Source: Camellia lanceoleosa
Taxonomy: Eukaryota; Streptophyta; Magnoliopsida; Ericales; Theaceae
NCBI GenBank assembly: GCA_025200525.1
Contig: CM045761.1
Span: forward strand, 98,308,182-98,372,181
Length of the DNA: 64,000 bases
Direction: 5' to 3'
Shown here: one piece after another, positions 10,184-21,910 of the stretch
Layout: each line of letters begins with the position of its first letter
How positions within the stretch are numbered: the first letter of the stretch is position 1
Program-made: the position numbers and the translations under genes
Notes under the pieces: model-generated
Database searches by the model: none
What the model was told of the DNA's origin: nothing
Seen by the model: only the letters and a program-made list of their open reading frames with translations

Positions 10184-11462
10184 CATTGGCTGCATAGTTG
10201 ATATATGAGCAGAAGCAATACTCTTCTCAAGATTCTGGATCTGGGATTGAAGACCAGACGTGCTTTCTGCCAAATTTCCGTTTTCTCGTAAGAGATACTT
10301 CTGGATTCTTCCAACTCCATCACCGCCGGGCTTTGATTTCAATATTCATATCGTAACAAATACTCGCTTGCTCTAAATGGTTTGTAAATGAGTGATAAGT
10401 TGTACGAACTATGACATCCTTTCCACTCCATTGTCGTGAGGCAAATGAACAACCTGCACAAAAAGGCATGGGAATATAAGAAGGAAAAAGGAGAAAAGAA
10501 ATAAAAGAAAAAGAAAAAAGACCATGAAACCAAAGGATCCCATGAATTGTACACTTTACTAACCTCATCGCTAGCTTTGTACATGCGAGAAAATGTACAG
10601 CTAAGGCGGAAGGCTTAATAATTTTAAGAACAAAACACCTAATATCGTAATGCCACCAATTAGTGGTCTAATTCTATCTATCTTAGAAGCATGAAAGTAC
10701 CAACGAAAATATGAAATATTAAATAGATACACCTTAAAACAATATAAGGAATATAAGCATGGTTCTTTTAGGTTTGGATGATTAAGTAAATTATATAAAT
10801 GCAAAACAAAAGGCAAGGCCCAATATAAGGAATATAAGCATTGTTTTTTTCAGTCCACAATTCACAGGTTTGTTTGATTTCTGTTTGATCTTTGATGAGA
10901 CTAAAAAATCCCAAATCACCATTAATAATATGAAAACTTACTAATATAAATTCGACTTAATTTCAAATTTAGTAATTGTTAAAAGTAATTTAAAAACTAT
11001 CCCATAACAACTTCAAATTTAAAATTAACTAACTAAGAACAAAATAGGACTAATAATGCTAAACTACCAAATATATAAAGCCAAATAATAACATAACATA
11101 TCTATTTCATAGAAACCCATTCTTATGTCATAGATTTGTAACAAAACCAAACCCAAAGAATAAAATTTGAACATAAATTAAATTGACTAACATAAATTTT
11201 TCTAATTTGATTTACATTTTAATAGATTCTGTGATTTTCATAACATCTCTTCACCTTCTTCACCATCTCACATCTTCTTCACCTTCACTTCCCAATGTCA
11301 TAGAGCAATGAAAAGAAGAGAAGAGTGGTCCAAATCAAAAACAGATAGAGAGAGAGAGGTCCAAATCTCATAGAGCAATGAAGAGAAGAGAAGAGAAGAG
11401 CAGAGAAGAAGAGAAGAGAAGAATACCTTCGAATCGATGATTCGATCGCTGCTCGCCACCAT
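10184..11462 (-). pseudogene. Unassigned minus-strand exon-like pieces
   Basis: Several minus-strand segments look like exons. At 11462-11427 a short first exon starts MVASSDRIIDSK and stops at a GTATTC donor, after a CT-rich leader. Around 10600-10565 a piece with FSRMYKASDE ends at a GTTAGT donor. At about 10450-10184 a piece follows a GTGCAG acceptor, and its last part encodes a coiled-coil-like stretch (LQSQIQNLEKSIASAHIS) ending at a GTATGT donor at 10183. Frames do not join cleanly and one candidate frame has a stop. I do not recognise the protein. It could be a decayed gene upstream of the ABCG fragment, or gene fragments carried by a transposon. Confidence 0.3.
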
Positions 11463-11904
11463 TGTCGCCGATCACCGATCATCGTTAGCCACCACTATCG
11501 CCGCTCGTCGTCGCCTCCGTGAGAGAGAGAGACTGTTGTTTCGAAAGTTAGGGCTCCGAAACTTGGCTCTACAAACCTGAAAGGAAATGAAAAAAAGGGG
11601 GGGAAAGACGGGAAAAAACAGGGGGAAATTGAGGTTTTTTTAGGTTTAGATTTTCGGAATATTTTTAGTATTTTTAATATTTAATTTTTTAAATATTTTT
11701 AATATTTTAATTTTTTAAATATTTTTTATATTTTTAATGTTTATACAGGTCTAAAAAATTAATTGGCAAAAAAATTAATTGATAGAAAATAATTGATATA
11801 GAAGTTGTTTGGAAAAAAAATGATTTGAAAAAAAAAATATTCAAAAAAATTACTTTAAAACAATTAATTGAAAAAAAAATATTTTTTTATTTGAGTATTT
11901 TAAA
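11463..11904. other. No gene recognised; AT-rich with GA/CT tracts
   Basis: CT-rich on the minus strand at 11463-11590, consistent with a leader of the exon-like pieces to its left. From 11590 the sequence becomes poly(A/T)-rich with repeated AATATTTTTAATATTTAA, without coding potential. Confidence 0.3.
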
Positions 11905-12113
11905 AATAGTTTGGTTATGACTGTTGATCAAAAATACGGATATCGAGTTATGAGTTGTGTGTTTAATTATCAATTATATGTTGAATTAAGTTTTGAAAAC
12001 TATTTTAAAAACTCATCACCAAACAAATTTTTTTATTTCACATGTCACATCAAATTTTCAAAACTCAATTCCACATACAATTCAACATTCTATTAAAAAA
12101 CCATAACTAAACA
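11905..12113. mobile_element. Possible small fold-back MITE
   Basis: The ends TAGTTTGGTTATGA and CCATAACTAAACAAA are roughly inverted, and the inside is rich in TTTTGAAAAC and its complement. Similar AT-rich TTTGGTTATGAG blocks appear at 63396-63947. The boundary and target duplication are not certain. Confidence 0.35.
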
Positions 12114-12136
12114 AATTTTTTTGTAGTAGAGGAAAG

Positions 12137-12794
12137 TAGGGCTGAGCAAGGAATCCGTGAAATCCGTAATCCGATCCAGTCCAGTCCAATCCAATAGGTT
12201 TGGATTGGTTTTTTGAATCCGTGGTTCAGTTTCGGATTGAAAAATTAAAAATCCATAATTCATGGATTGGTTCCGGATTGAACCCCACGGTTCCGGATTG
12301 GAACCGATCCGGACCGTATACAAATAGTCTATATTTTTATTATACACCCTCCTGCATAGTATTTTCTCTTATTTCATATAAAACTTAAATCCAAACCTAA
12401 ACTTACATAGTATCTTCTTTTATTACTTTTGTTTGCTAATTTTTATTGTTAATTTGTAATGCTTTAAATGCTTATGGTGGAATTAATTTTCTTATGGTTG
12501 TTTAAATTTTAGAACAATTTGTCGCTATTATGAAAAGATATATTGCTATTGTGAAACTAATATAGTATTATATTTATATTTTTATGAAATTAAAGTGTTA
12601 TATATATATTTTTGTTATTTAATTATGTAAATCCGTAGTCCTAAACCGATCCAATCCGTGTTTAAATGGATTGGTTCAGATTGGTTCCACGACTTAAACG
12701 GATTGGATTGGTTCCAATTTTTCAAAATCCGTAGATAACGGATTGGTCCTGGTTTTACTCCAATTCGGTCCAATCCGGACCATGCTCAACCCTA
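12137..12794. mobile_element. Non-autonomous hAT element (658 bp) with 8-bp target duplications
   Basis: The ends TAGGGCTGAGCAAGG and CCATGCTCAACCCTA form an imperfect inverted repeat. The element is flanked by perfect 8-bp duplications GAGGAAAG at 12129-12136 and 12795-12802, the size typical of hAT transposons. The interior is made of many GGATTGG, AATCCG and CCAATCC motifs in both orientations, clustered near the ends, with an AT-rich centre. There is no transposase reading frame, so movement would need an enzyme from elsewhere. Confidence 0.85.
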
Positions 12795-12802
12795 GAGGAA
12801 AG

Positions 12803-13930
12803 GGAGCGACAGTAGTAGTGAAAGTGATGGATAAGAGGTGGTGGTGATGGTGGTGGCGGCGGCGATGGCGAAGGAGATTAGTGATGAAGTTGTGGTAGTG
12901 GTATGGGAGATGGAGTGGCGGCAGTGGATGAGAGGTAACAGTAGTAGTAGTAGTGGTGGTAGTAGAGTGGTGGCAATGGTAGTAATCATGGTAGTCGTAG
13001 AGGTGAAGTGGCGATGGTGGAATGGCGTTTGCAGTAGTGGTGAAGGTAGTAGAGGAGATGGGCGCTGAGAGAGAGATGAATGAGAGACAGACAAAGGAAA
13101 GAGAGAGAAAGAGAAAGAGAGACAGAGTGATGAGCGAGAGAGAGACAAAGTGGTTGCTAAAAGTGCATTTTCTTGAAGTGGATCGATAAATCGAGAGGGA
13201 GCTCAGTAAATAGAGAAGACGGGAGGGAGAGAGTGAGCAACGCAAACATAGTGGGAGAGAGGGAAAAAAAGAAATAGGTAGAGATAGAGATAGAGAGCGA
13301 GAGACAGTAAAGAGACAGAAAGAGAAGAGAGATGGACGAGAGAGACAGAGAGAGATAGAGAGAAGAGAGATGATCAAGAGAGACAATGAGAAAGATAGAG
13401 AGATGAGCGAGAGAGATAGAGAAAGATAAGAGATGAGAGAGATAGAGAGAAGGGAGATGGGCGAGAGAGAAAAAGAGAAGAGAGATGAACAAAAAAGATA
13501 GAGAAAGAAAAAAGATGAGAGAAGAGATAGATGAGTGAGAGACAAAGAGAGAGAGAGAGAGACAAAAAGACAGACAAATAGAGAGAGAAGAGCGATGAGT
13601 AAGAGAGAGAGAAGAGAGAGATGGAGATGAAAAAATAGATAAAAAGATATAGACAAAGAGAGAGAAAAAAAAAAGAGCGAAAAGAGATAAACGAGAGAGA
13701 CAGAGAGAGATGAGCGAGAGATAAAAGAAAAGAGAGAGAGAGAGAGAGAGAGATAAAGAGAAGAAAGATGGACGAGAGACACAGAGAGAAAAAGAGATGA
13801 CAGAGAAGAGTGATAAGTGAGAGAAAGAGAAGAGAGACAGAGACATAGAGAGACAAAGAAGAGTGATGAGTGAGAGAGAGAGAGAAGAGAGATAGAAAGA
13901 TGAAAAAATGAGTGAAAAGATAAATGTTCA
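12803..13930. repeat. GGT/GGC trinucleotide block followed by a long polypurine tract
   Basis: 12803-13070 is a degenerate (GGT/GTG/GGC)n block. From about 13065 to 13930 the plus strand is almost only purine, built from GAGAGA, GACAGAGA, GAGATGA and AAAGAGA. Open frames of up to 362 codons on the minus strand translate to Ser/Leu/Phe repeats and are a composition effect. Mirror-symmetric polypurine tracts of this length can form triplex DNA. Confidence 0.8.
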
Positions 13931-14084
13931 AAAGAGTAAGACGACGTCGTTTTTTTTTTTTTTTTTTTTTGTAACAGAAAAATACCGTTGCATTTATTTA
14001 AACCATTTTATAACTATATTTATATGAAGCCGTCTCAAAGCCACAATATATATATATATATATTTTATTTATTTATTTATTTTT

Positions 14085-14440
14085 TTGCAACGGTACGTAT
14101 TACAATCGCAAAATTTTTTTTTTTTTTTTTGCGGCTGCAGCTGGTACCGTCGCAAAAACTCTATTTTTTTTTTTGCGACAACAATCTCTACCGTCGCAAA
14201 TACTCTATTTTTTTTACGACAGCAATTTTTGCCGTCACAAATACTCTATTTTTTGCGACGGCAAGTTGTGCCGTCTCAAAAAGTCACATTTTTTGGCGAC
14301 AGCAAGTTATGCCGTCTCAAAAAGTCACATTTTTTGAAACGGCAAGTTGTGCCGTCCCAAAAAGTCACATTTTTTGCTTGAGATGGCAAGTTGTGCCGTT
14401 GCAAAAAATTTCGTCTCATAAGCCCACTTTTCTTGTAGTG
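14085..14440. mobile_element. CACTA-like right terminus with subterminal GACGGCAA repeats
   Basis: The block ends TTTTCTTGTAGTG (14428-14440); on the minus strand this is CACTACAAGAAAA, a canonical CACTA terminal repeat. Upstream are seven or so units of 40-50 bp containing GCGACGGCAAGTTGTGCCGTC-like sequence, each with the short inverted pair ACGGCA and TGCCGT, separated by T runs. No left terminus was found. Reading frames across it are artefacts of the repeats. Confidence 0.6.
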
Positions 14441-14587
14441 AATCGTAGATAAAATTTTTCAACACATTTTTTATTAAAATTTAGTCAAATTATTTATATG
14501 TATGTCTATGTGTACATAAATATTTAAAAATGTATATTGTTTGTATATTACCCTTTTTATTGTATTTAGTAAATAAATCTAAAATAG

Positions 14588-15960
14588 AGATATGTGGTTA
14601 GTGGTTTTGAGTTGGTTATGATCAAAGTTAGGGGTTATGGGTGAAAATGATGTTAGTTATAAGATGTGGTTATGAGATATGTGATGGTGGTTATGATCAA
14701 AATGGTATGGTTACGAGCCAAAAGGTGTTGGTTATGAGATATGTGATTAGTGATTATGCGTAAAGTGGTGTGGTTATGAGCCAAAGAATGTTAGTTATGA
14801 GATATGTGATTAGTGGTTATGAGTAAAGTGGTGTGGTTATGAGCCAAAGAATGTTGGTTATGAGATATGTGATTAGTGGTTATAAGTAAAGTGGTATGGT
14901 TATAAGCCAAAGAGTACTGATTATGAGATATATGACTAATGGTTATGAGATATGTGATGTTAATTATGATCAAAGTGGTGTGACTATGAGCCAAAGGGTG
15001 TTATGAGATATGTGATTAGTAGTTATGATATATGTGATGTTAGTTATGAGCCAAAGAGTGTTGGTTATGAGATATGTGGGTAATGGTTATGAGATTATGA
15101 GATATGTGATTTTGGTTATGAGCAAAGTGATGTAGTTATGAGTCAAAAAGGTGTTTGGTTATGAGATATGTGGTTATTAGTTATAAGATATGTGATATTG
15201 GTTATAATCAAAGTGATGTGGTTATGAGCAAAAGGGTGTTGATTATGAGATATGTAATGTTGGTTATGAGTCAAAGGGGGATTGGTTATAAGATGTGGTT
15301 ATGAGCTATGGGGATTGGTTATAAGATGTGGTTATGAGTTATATGAGTAGTAGTTATGAGATATGTGATTAATAGTTATGAGATATGTGATAGTGGTTAT
15401 GGTTAGAGTGGTGTGATTATGAGCTAAAGGATATTGGTTATGAGATGTAGTTATGAGATATGTGATTGTAGTAATGAGCCAAAGAGTGTTAGTTATAAGA
15501 TATGTGGATAATGGTTATGAGATATATGATTGTTGATTATGAGATATGTGATTTTGGTTATGAGCAAAGTGATGTAATTATGATCAAAAAGGTGTTTGGT
15601 TATGAGATATGTGGTTATTAGTTATAAGATATGTGATATTGGTTATGATTAAAGTGATGTGGTTATGAGCAAAAGGGTGTTGGTTATGAGATATGTAATG
15701 TTGGTTATGAGTCAAAAAGGGATTGGTTATAAGATGTGGTTATGAGCTATATGAGTAGTAGTTATGAGATATGTGATTAATAATTATGAGATATATGATA
15801 GTGGTTATGATCAAAGTGGTGTGATTATGAGCTAAAGGATATTGGTTATGAGATGTAGTTATGAGATATGTGAATGTAGGTATGAAATATGTGATATTGG
15901 TTATCAACAAAATGGTGCTGGTTATGAGATATGGTTATGAGATAAGTGATGAGAGCTCAT
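14588..15960. repeat. GGTTATGAG-based satellite with a ~442-bp higher-order unit
   Basis: About 1.4 kb is built from GGTTATGAG(A)TATGTGATT and GGTTATGAGCCAAAG blocks, with basic units of roughly 25-70 bp. A stretch starting at 15120 recurs at 15562 with the same internal order for over 300 bp, giving a higher-order period near 442 bp. No coding potential. CATAACC-rich relatives occur at 5400-5570 and TTATGAC-rich ones at 19080-19380. Confidence 0.75.
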
Positions 15961-16022
15961 AACTAAGTTATGATTAATTTGATTTTAGTTATGAACAAAT
16001 ATGATTTTGGCTCATAACTATA

Positions 16023-16051
16023 AAAAGTGACCTGCTTACCAGGTCACTTTT
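16023..16051. other. Strong hairpin at the end of the satellite
   Basis: AAAAGTGACCTG (16023-16034) pairs perfectly with CAGGTCACTTTT (16040-16051) across a 5-nt loop. A CTAA lies about 20 nt downstream. It resembles a transposon end or terminator-type hairpin, but the element is not identified. Confidence 0.5.
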
Positions 16052-16059
16052 AATGATGT

Positions 16060-16860
16060 GGCTCAATCTAAGCCATTGATTTTCGATGTACCATACATTT
16101 TTTAAACAAAATGTACTATAGACTTTCCCTTGGCTTCTTGTTGTTTCCTCCTTTTCCTCCTCCATCTAATAAATCGTTGCTAGTTAGGGTTTCTTTCTTT
16201 TCAATGATTCCACCTTTTGATTCCTTCACTATTGCCTCTACTTGTCGCAAATCCTTCCCTCTTCATCTTCTCCATTTTTCAAACTTTAAAGTCTTCTGCG
16301 AGATTTTGCAGATTATAACAAAACGGGTAAGAGTAATGTCAGAGATATTAAGTTTTTATTAAATAAATAATTAAATGTTTTATTATCATTTATTTGTTAA
16401 AAAATTTAAGACTTATAATATTTTTCTTTTCTAAAATTACATTGACTTTTTTGAGGTTTATTTTTTATTTAAAGATTGTCCATTTCTGTTAATTGAATAT
16501 TTAGCAAACTCAATGATTAATTGTTAGATTTGCATATAGAGAGATTTCAATTTAATTTATATAACATTTGAATTCATTAGTTCTAAAATAAGAATAAAAA
16601 ATCAATTAATTATTTTTTAAGTAAATAAATTAGTCTGAATTATTGAAGTAAAATGAGAAATACTAGATCTTGTATGGATGTAATGCAATAAATTATATAC
16701 ACTTATATAGGGATATTTACTAATAAATCTCATCTCACAAATAAGTATTCTAATTAATTTTAAATTTTTTCTATTGATCTGTTAAGTTCTATTAGTGGAG
16801 TGTTTCTTTTTTTGTGATCCTATTTTTTATTTTGGTAGTGTTTTGTGGATAACTATACCA
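16060..16860. other. No gene recognised
   Basis: A CT-rich stretch at 16110-16300 includes an 83-codon frame with Pro-rich and Phe-rich sequence that I do not recognise. The rest is AT-rich intergenic DNA. The CT-rich part could be a leader or a captured gene 5' end. Confidence 0.25.
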
Positions 16861-16864
16861 TTTT

Positions 16865-17215
16865 ATTAATGTAATAAGTATGATGTGATACTTCAATGTG
16901 ATAGGTATTGATGTGATATTCCAACGATGTGATACTCTAAAAAATTAAAAACTCCTTAGTGTATTTTTTTTAAATTGACAATGTAGAGGGTATGACGTGA
17001 CACTCCAAAATTTTTACTCTAAAAAAAATTAAAAACTCCTTAGTATGCTTTTCTCAAACGTGACGTGTGACCCTCCAATGTAGTGGATATGATGTGACAC
17101 TAAAAAAATTAAAAACTTTCTAGTGTACTTTTTCAAATGTGACACTCTAACGTGGCGGATATGATGTGACACTAAAAAACTCTTTAGTGTACTTTTTTTA
17201 AAGGTAACACTCCAA
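16865..17215. repeat. Degenerate tandem repeat (GATGTGACACTC unit)
   Basis: Four or five degenerate units of 70-100 bp, each with GATGTGACACT(CC), then AAAAAATTAAAAACTC(C/T)TTAGTGTACTTTTT. Spacer lengths vary. There is no coding potential. Confidence 0.6.
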
Positions 17216-17333
17216 TGTGATAGGCAAATAGGTCATTACACATCCAAAAGAACTAAATGGATCACAATAAAAAATATGAGATTATATGGATCACAAATCT
17301 AAAATATGAGACTTATTAGTCAATCTCCCAAAT

Positions 17334-17905
17334 ATATATAGTTAAACCATGTGAGTACTTAGAAATAAATTATTTAATACTATTCAAATAAATACATAGG
17401 GTGTCTTAATTTAGATAGTGAGAGTCATCAATTTTATCTTATTTTTTTGAAGTCAACTGAACTATATAATGTCAAGTATTGGGTAAAAACTACTAAACAA
17501 CATTTCTTATATTTATGTAATTAATTTTTAATTTGTTCAATTATCACTTTTGTGGTGATTAAACTCACAAATATCTCACTTAAAAGAAAATACAAATATC
17601 GTAATTTGCATATGGTATATGCAACCCTGGTAAATGTGTGTACCATAACATTATCCTCATATATATTTACAATCAAACCATATGAGTATTTATAAATAAA
17701 TTAATTAATACTATTCAAATAAATAAATGTGGTATCCCAATTTGATTTTTATTAGTTTTGATGGTGAGACTCATCAATTTTAACTTTTTTTTTAGAGAAA
17801 ATTGAACTATATAATGTCAAATATTGATTAAAAACTATCAAAACCACTTATCTTATATGTACGTAATTAATTTTTTTATTTGTTTCATCATCACTTTTGT
17901 CGTAA
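17334..17905. repeat. Diverged duplication, offset 330 bp
   Basis: 17334-17580 is repeated at 17664-17905. Both copies have TAAACCAT(G)TGAGTA, AAATAAATTA, ACTATTCAAATAAATA, GAGNNTCATCAATTTTA, GAACTATATAATGTCAA and ATCACTTTTGT in the same order. The copies have diverged by substitutions and small indels, so the duplication is old. Confidence 0.65.
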
Positions 17906-18180
17906 CAATAAATTATTATAAAATACACATTATTACATGTCTATTATATACAACTTATAACATTTGTGTTATTGAGACTTCTAATAATTACAATAGGCTT
18001 CCCTCTCCTCATTTTCTAAAATGATATTGACCTGTGACTAACTTTTCGATTAACGAAAAGATCAGCGTAATTTAAAAAAATAAAATAAAATAAGAAAGAC
18101 CATTATAATTTATAATGGTTAGAAATCTCGATGAAGGTGACTATAATTTACCATAACATAACTTCTTCTATTTTTAAGTC

Positions 18181-18215
18181 AAATTAAAATTAAAATTAAA
18201 ATTAAAATTAAAATT
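18181..18215. repeat. Hexanucleotide microsatellite (AAATTA)n
   Basis: Almost six uninterrupted copies of AAATTA. Confidence 0.85.
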
Positions 18216-18627
18216 CAAACCACACACTAAACTCTCTCTGTTTTTCTTTTATTTTTTTGGATGCATATCTCTTGAAAAGTATTTAATACATTATCTCAAA
18301 TGAATTCAAACTATTCATTATCTCAAATCAATTCAAACTATTGACTCATGGGAGATGTATCTAAATTTCATAAAATTGATATCATTAATATTAGAGCACT
18401 AATAGCTTTAATATCATTAATCAATCACTTTTTATAAAACTCTCTCCTCAAAATAATTTTTCAAAACTATTTTTAAAAAAAGATAAACTAAACAAATTTT
18501 CATACTTTTTATTTCAAAAACTACTCTACAAAACCAAACACACCCTAAAACTTTTGGAGTAATAGTCTAGAACATTTTCCTTTCATAAATGTGTAGCTTA
18601 GATTGATTTGAGACCTTGCTATGTTGC

Positions 18628-18745
18628 CACGTGAATGCCCAACCGCAAGTGTTCGTGTCTCTCTGTTTTTGTTCAGCTTGATAGTAGGAGTGGTGTGACA
18701 GTGTGGTTCCACGCGTCACTGTTGGCGCAAAAGTAAGTACACGTG
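18628..18745. promoter_or_regulatory. Pair of G-box/ABRE-like CACGTG motifs
   Basis: CACGTG occurs at 18628-18633 (CCACGTGA) and at 18740-18745 (ACACGTGT), 112 bp apart, with ACGCGTCAC between them. CACGTG is bound by plant bZIP and bHLH factors. The segment is less AT-rich than its surroundings, but I find no adjacent gene, so it may be a promoter remnant. Confidence 0.3.
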
Positions 18746-18799
18746 TCTTCAGGAGCTTGCCTTTGAAGTCTGTGCTTCATTTCCCGTGATTGTGGTTTT

Positions 18800-20228
18800 T
18801 TCTTACCTTCTTCTAAGTTTTTTGAAAAAATTTAATAAACGTGAAGTGATGAATGATATAGAATAATAAATATTCATACTCACTAAATAATCAGATGGTT
18901 GTAAAAAAAAATTTAAAAGAGTATTTACATAAATATAAAAGAAAATAAAAATTTATATATAATTATTTTGTTAGGTTTTCGACTTGAATTGAGATTCTCT
19001 ACAACAATTCTAGCTTACAATAATTTTGCAATACTAATTTAGGTATTTACATATGGAAAATTCTATGTACACAACTTCTTTAGATTTTATACTATATATC
19101 ACTTACGACATATGTGATTTTTTATTATGACCTATTAGGATTTAATTATGACTTAGCTATATATATTCGTGGTGTTAGTTATGATTTATTGTAATATTAA
19201 TTATAACATTATTTTAATTATGATCCAAACGCTCTTTGATAATATCTTATGTGATGTTTGGTTATAATTTTATTATTATTATTATTAATTATGACTCTTA
19301 CAGGATTGTATTATGACATTTTTAGTAATCAACTTCACAAATATTATAACTTGCTTATAATACACACCCTTTAAACACAATCATTAGATGGTTTGAGATT
19401 GATTTAATACCTCGTTTGAGAACAAGTTATTTTAGTAACTTTTTAATTTTTTGATTAAAATATGAGGTAAAAAAAATAGTATATTTAGAATGATTTTTTG
19501 ATTTTTTACGAAAAGATATGCAAAAAATAGAGAGAAAATAAAATCTTTAACTTTTCAGTATAGATTATTAGTTTTTTAATTTTTTTAGTGATTTTTTAAT
19601 TTTTAAATTAAAACAGTGAGTTGCCAAACGAAACCTTAGTCTTGCCACGATTGTGTCTTGGGCGTCTAAATTAATGTTCCATGATTATTGCAAGCTAAAT
19701 GTATTGAAGAGAACAAAAGTACTTGCGGTTCAGATTGGGTCGGGTAGCTTTCTATCTGTCATCTATTCAAACTTAGACGAATTGAAAAAATCAATTTGCA
19801 TATGTCCGCTAAGTTAGAAAATGTAGATTGTGCGAGTGGATGTAGGTAAATTTGGCAATTTGGACTTTATTATTTTAGGCATTTTTTCGAACTATTTTAG
19901 AGTAGTTTTTCTTAACTATTTTGGGTCGTATTTGAGTCCAATTATTATTTTTTTTAATTATAAAAATAAAGATTCAACTTTCATATTTCATAATTGTTAA
20001 TATTATTACTAAATAAAAGTCTTTTTTTTAACGTATAAATGCATAAAAATTATAATATCATTTTTTTAAGAGGAGTTGGTGGATTGGATTTGGTCAAGTG
20101 ACCTTTCATCACTATCTGTCCGAACATTGACGGATGAAGAGAATTTTCACCCATTTCTATCCATTCATATTGTCAAAACTGCTTAAAAAGTTTAATCGGA
20201 TTGGCCGGTTGTGATTCATCAATTAGTC
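18800..20228. other. AT-rich intergenic DNA, no gene recognised
   Basis: Contains a TTATGAC/TTATAAC-rich stretch at 19080-19380 distantly like the satellite at 14.6-16 kb, and an (ATT)n at 19271-19288. Otherwise nothing could be supported. Confidence 0.35.
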
Positions 20229-21279
20229 TGTTAATTTGTGATTATGTATCAATTTTAAGTAAAATATAACAATCCCAATCAAACAATCAAGAGAAAGAGA
20301 CGCAAAGATTTTACTTGGAAAAATCATAATTGGACACCTTCCAATTGTGATAAAAAAATCATGGGCAACTGCCACAAGAACAATCCACTAAGAAGATTTA
20401 AAGGAATTACACAGGTATCACTCTCAATTATCTAGCGAATCCACAACGCCTAATTGAACCAACCTCTATGTGCCTCTTCCAACCCCATCTTCACCACGGA
20501 ATTGTCTTTCTGATGAGCCACTCCGGATTCCACCAAAGCTTCAGGCTCGAATTCTTCAGAATCCACAACTGAAGAACAACTCTCTCTTTTGTGTATAACA
20601 AACAAACCTTTGATGTACTCTATTTAAACCATGAGTTGAATACTCAATAAAACATCAAAGAAAAAATAACAAAATATCCCCAGATATAAATCTTTAAGAA
20701 CCAAAAAGAAGATCTGGAGGATTTCAATAAATATCTTAATTTTGGGAGAAAACCAAGTATTTATAGAGAACCAAAAGTAATCCTAGATTGGGAAGAAAAC
20801 AAACTCCTTAAGAAATCCGGATTCTGAGGCTCGCTCGAGCGAAGATTTGCTGGCTCGAGCGAGGAGTGTATTTTTCATGATTTCTACTAGTGCCTTGGCT
20901 CGAGCGACGGATCATTGGCTCGAGCGAGGAATACACTCTTTTAGGTTTTTGTATGGACGCAATCCTTGGCTCGAGCGAGCATTCCTTGGCTCGAGCGAGA
21001 AAGTCTTAGCTCGGGCGGGCACTCCTTGGCTCGAGCGAGCAAGGGCTGACATGCAATTTTGAATGCAATTTTGAATTTTGCTTCGGCCGCAAGCTGACCG
21101 TAATAATCAGCGAAGAGGCAATCTTGAACGCAGTAACATCACAAACTTCTCCACAAAGCTCGATTCGGGTTGGATTCGCATCTAATAAACTCATAGCCTC
21201 ACTGAAATAAAAATGTGAATAAAATTACAACTCAAAAGAGTTTTGTCAAACGGAATTGTCAATAAAAAAAAACCTAACA
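20229..21279 (-). mobile_element. LTR-like block with TGTTA...TAACA ends
   Basis: Begins TGTTAATTTG and ends AACCTAACA, short inverted ends of the TGTTA/TAACA type common in Ty1/copia LTRs. GTCTG occurs at 20226-20230 and at 21280-21284, so a target duplication is possible, but taking it as such would remove the first TG of the left end. No gag or pol is seen. The interior has a GCTCGAGCGA cluster and several AATAAA motifs. It may be a solo LTR; boundaries are tentative. Confidence 0.4.
20825..21050. repeat. Cluster of GGCTCGAGCGA motifs
   Basis: Eight copies or close variants of GGCTCGAGCGA(GG/GC) at roughly 25-35-bp spacing. The same palindromic core forms the cluster at 1785-2016. Confidence 0.7.
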
Positions 21280-21284
21280 GTCTG

Positions 21285-21910
21285 TGAGTACCCCTAGAAG
21301 AGAATCACAATCCTTTGAACTTATCATTTTAAAAAATAGCCAATTAAGACAAATTCGCATATCTTTCTTTTTATTTTATTTTTTTGTTGGAGTATACATT
21401 TATTTATTATTGTTTGAAACAACTTATTTAATTGATTTTTTTTTTTTCTTCTATAGTGATTTATTGTTTTAATTTTTCTTCAATTATTTGTGAAGAAAAT
21501 TTGAGAAATGACAAAAACTGATTTAATTAGAAAAATTGCTTTCTAAGCTTATTTTCTTCATTTTTGGCAAGCATTTTTTAATCTTTTTTTCCTCGCAATT
21601 TCTATTTTATAGGATTTTTTACTCCAAAAATCTTAAATCAAATGATTCAAAATCTCAAAATATACAATCTGTTAAACAAAAATTGCATTGCTTTGCAAAT
21701 CGTTTTAAGAACTCACTCATACATGCAACAAAAAGAATTAATTATGAACTTTAAGTAAGGTTGATTAGATATAAAAAAGAGTATTCAATATTTGGTAGTG
21801 TGTGCTCACATCAACAATCAAGGTGTTCAAATATATATATATATATTTTTAAATTTGACAAATGACAATCTAAGGAGCTGAAGAAGTTTAAATTTATTTT
21901 TTTTTTAAAG
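21285..21910. other. No gene recognised
   Basis: AT-rich DNA with poly(T) runs and an (AT)n at 21832-21845. Small frames here are composition effects. Confidence 0.35.

Noticed and set aside
12694..13846. Long minus-strand frames (up to 362 codons) rich in Ser, Leu and Phe
   Set aside because: They read through the polypurine tract; all three minus frames are open, so this is base composition.
14085..14452. Plus-strand frame of 154 codons
   Set aside because: It follows subterminal repeats of a CACTA end and T runs; Phe- and Arg-rich sequence without family match.
16023..16080. Helitron 3' end (hairpin followed by CTAA)
   Set aside because: The hairpin-to-CTAA distance is longer than usual, no 5' TC end was found, and the insertion site is not A|T in a convincing way.
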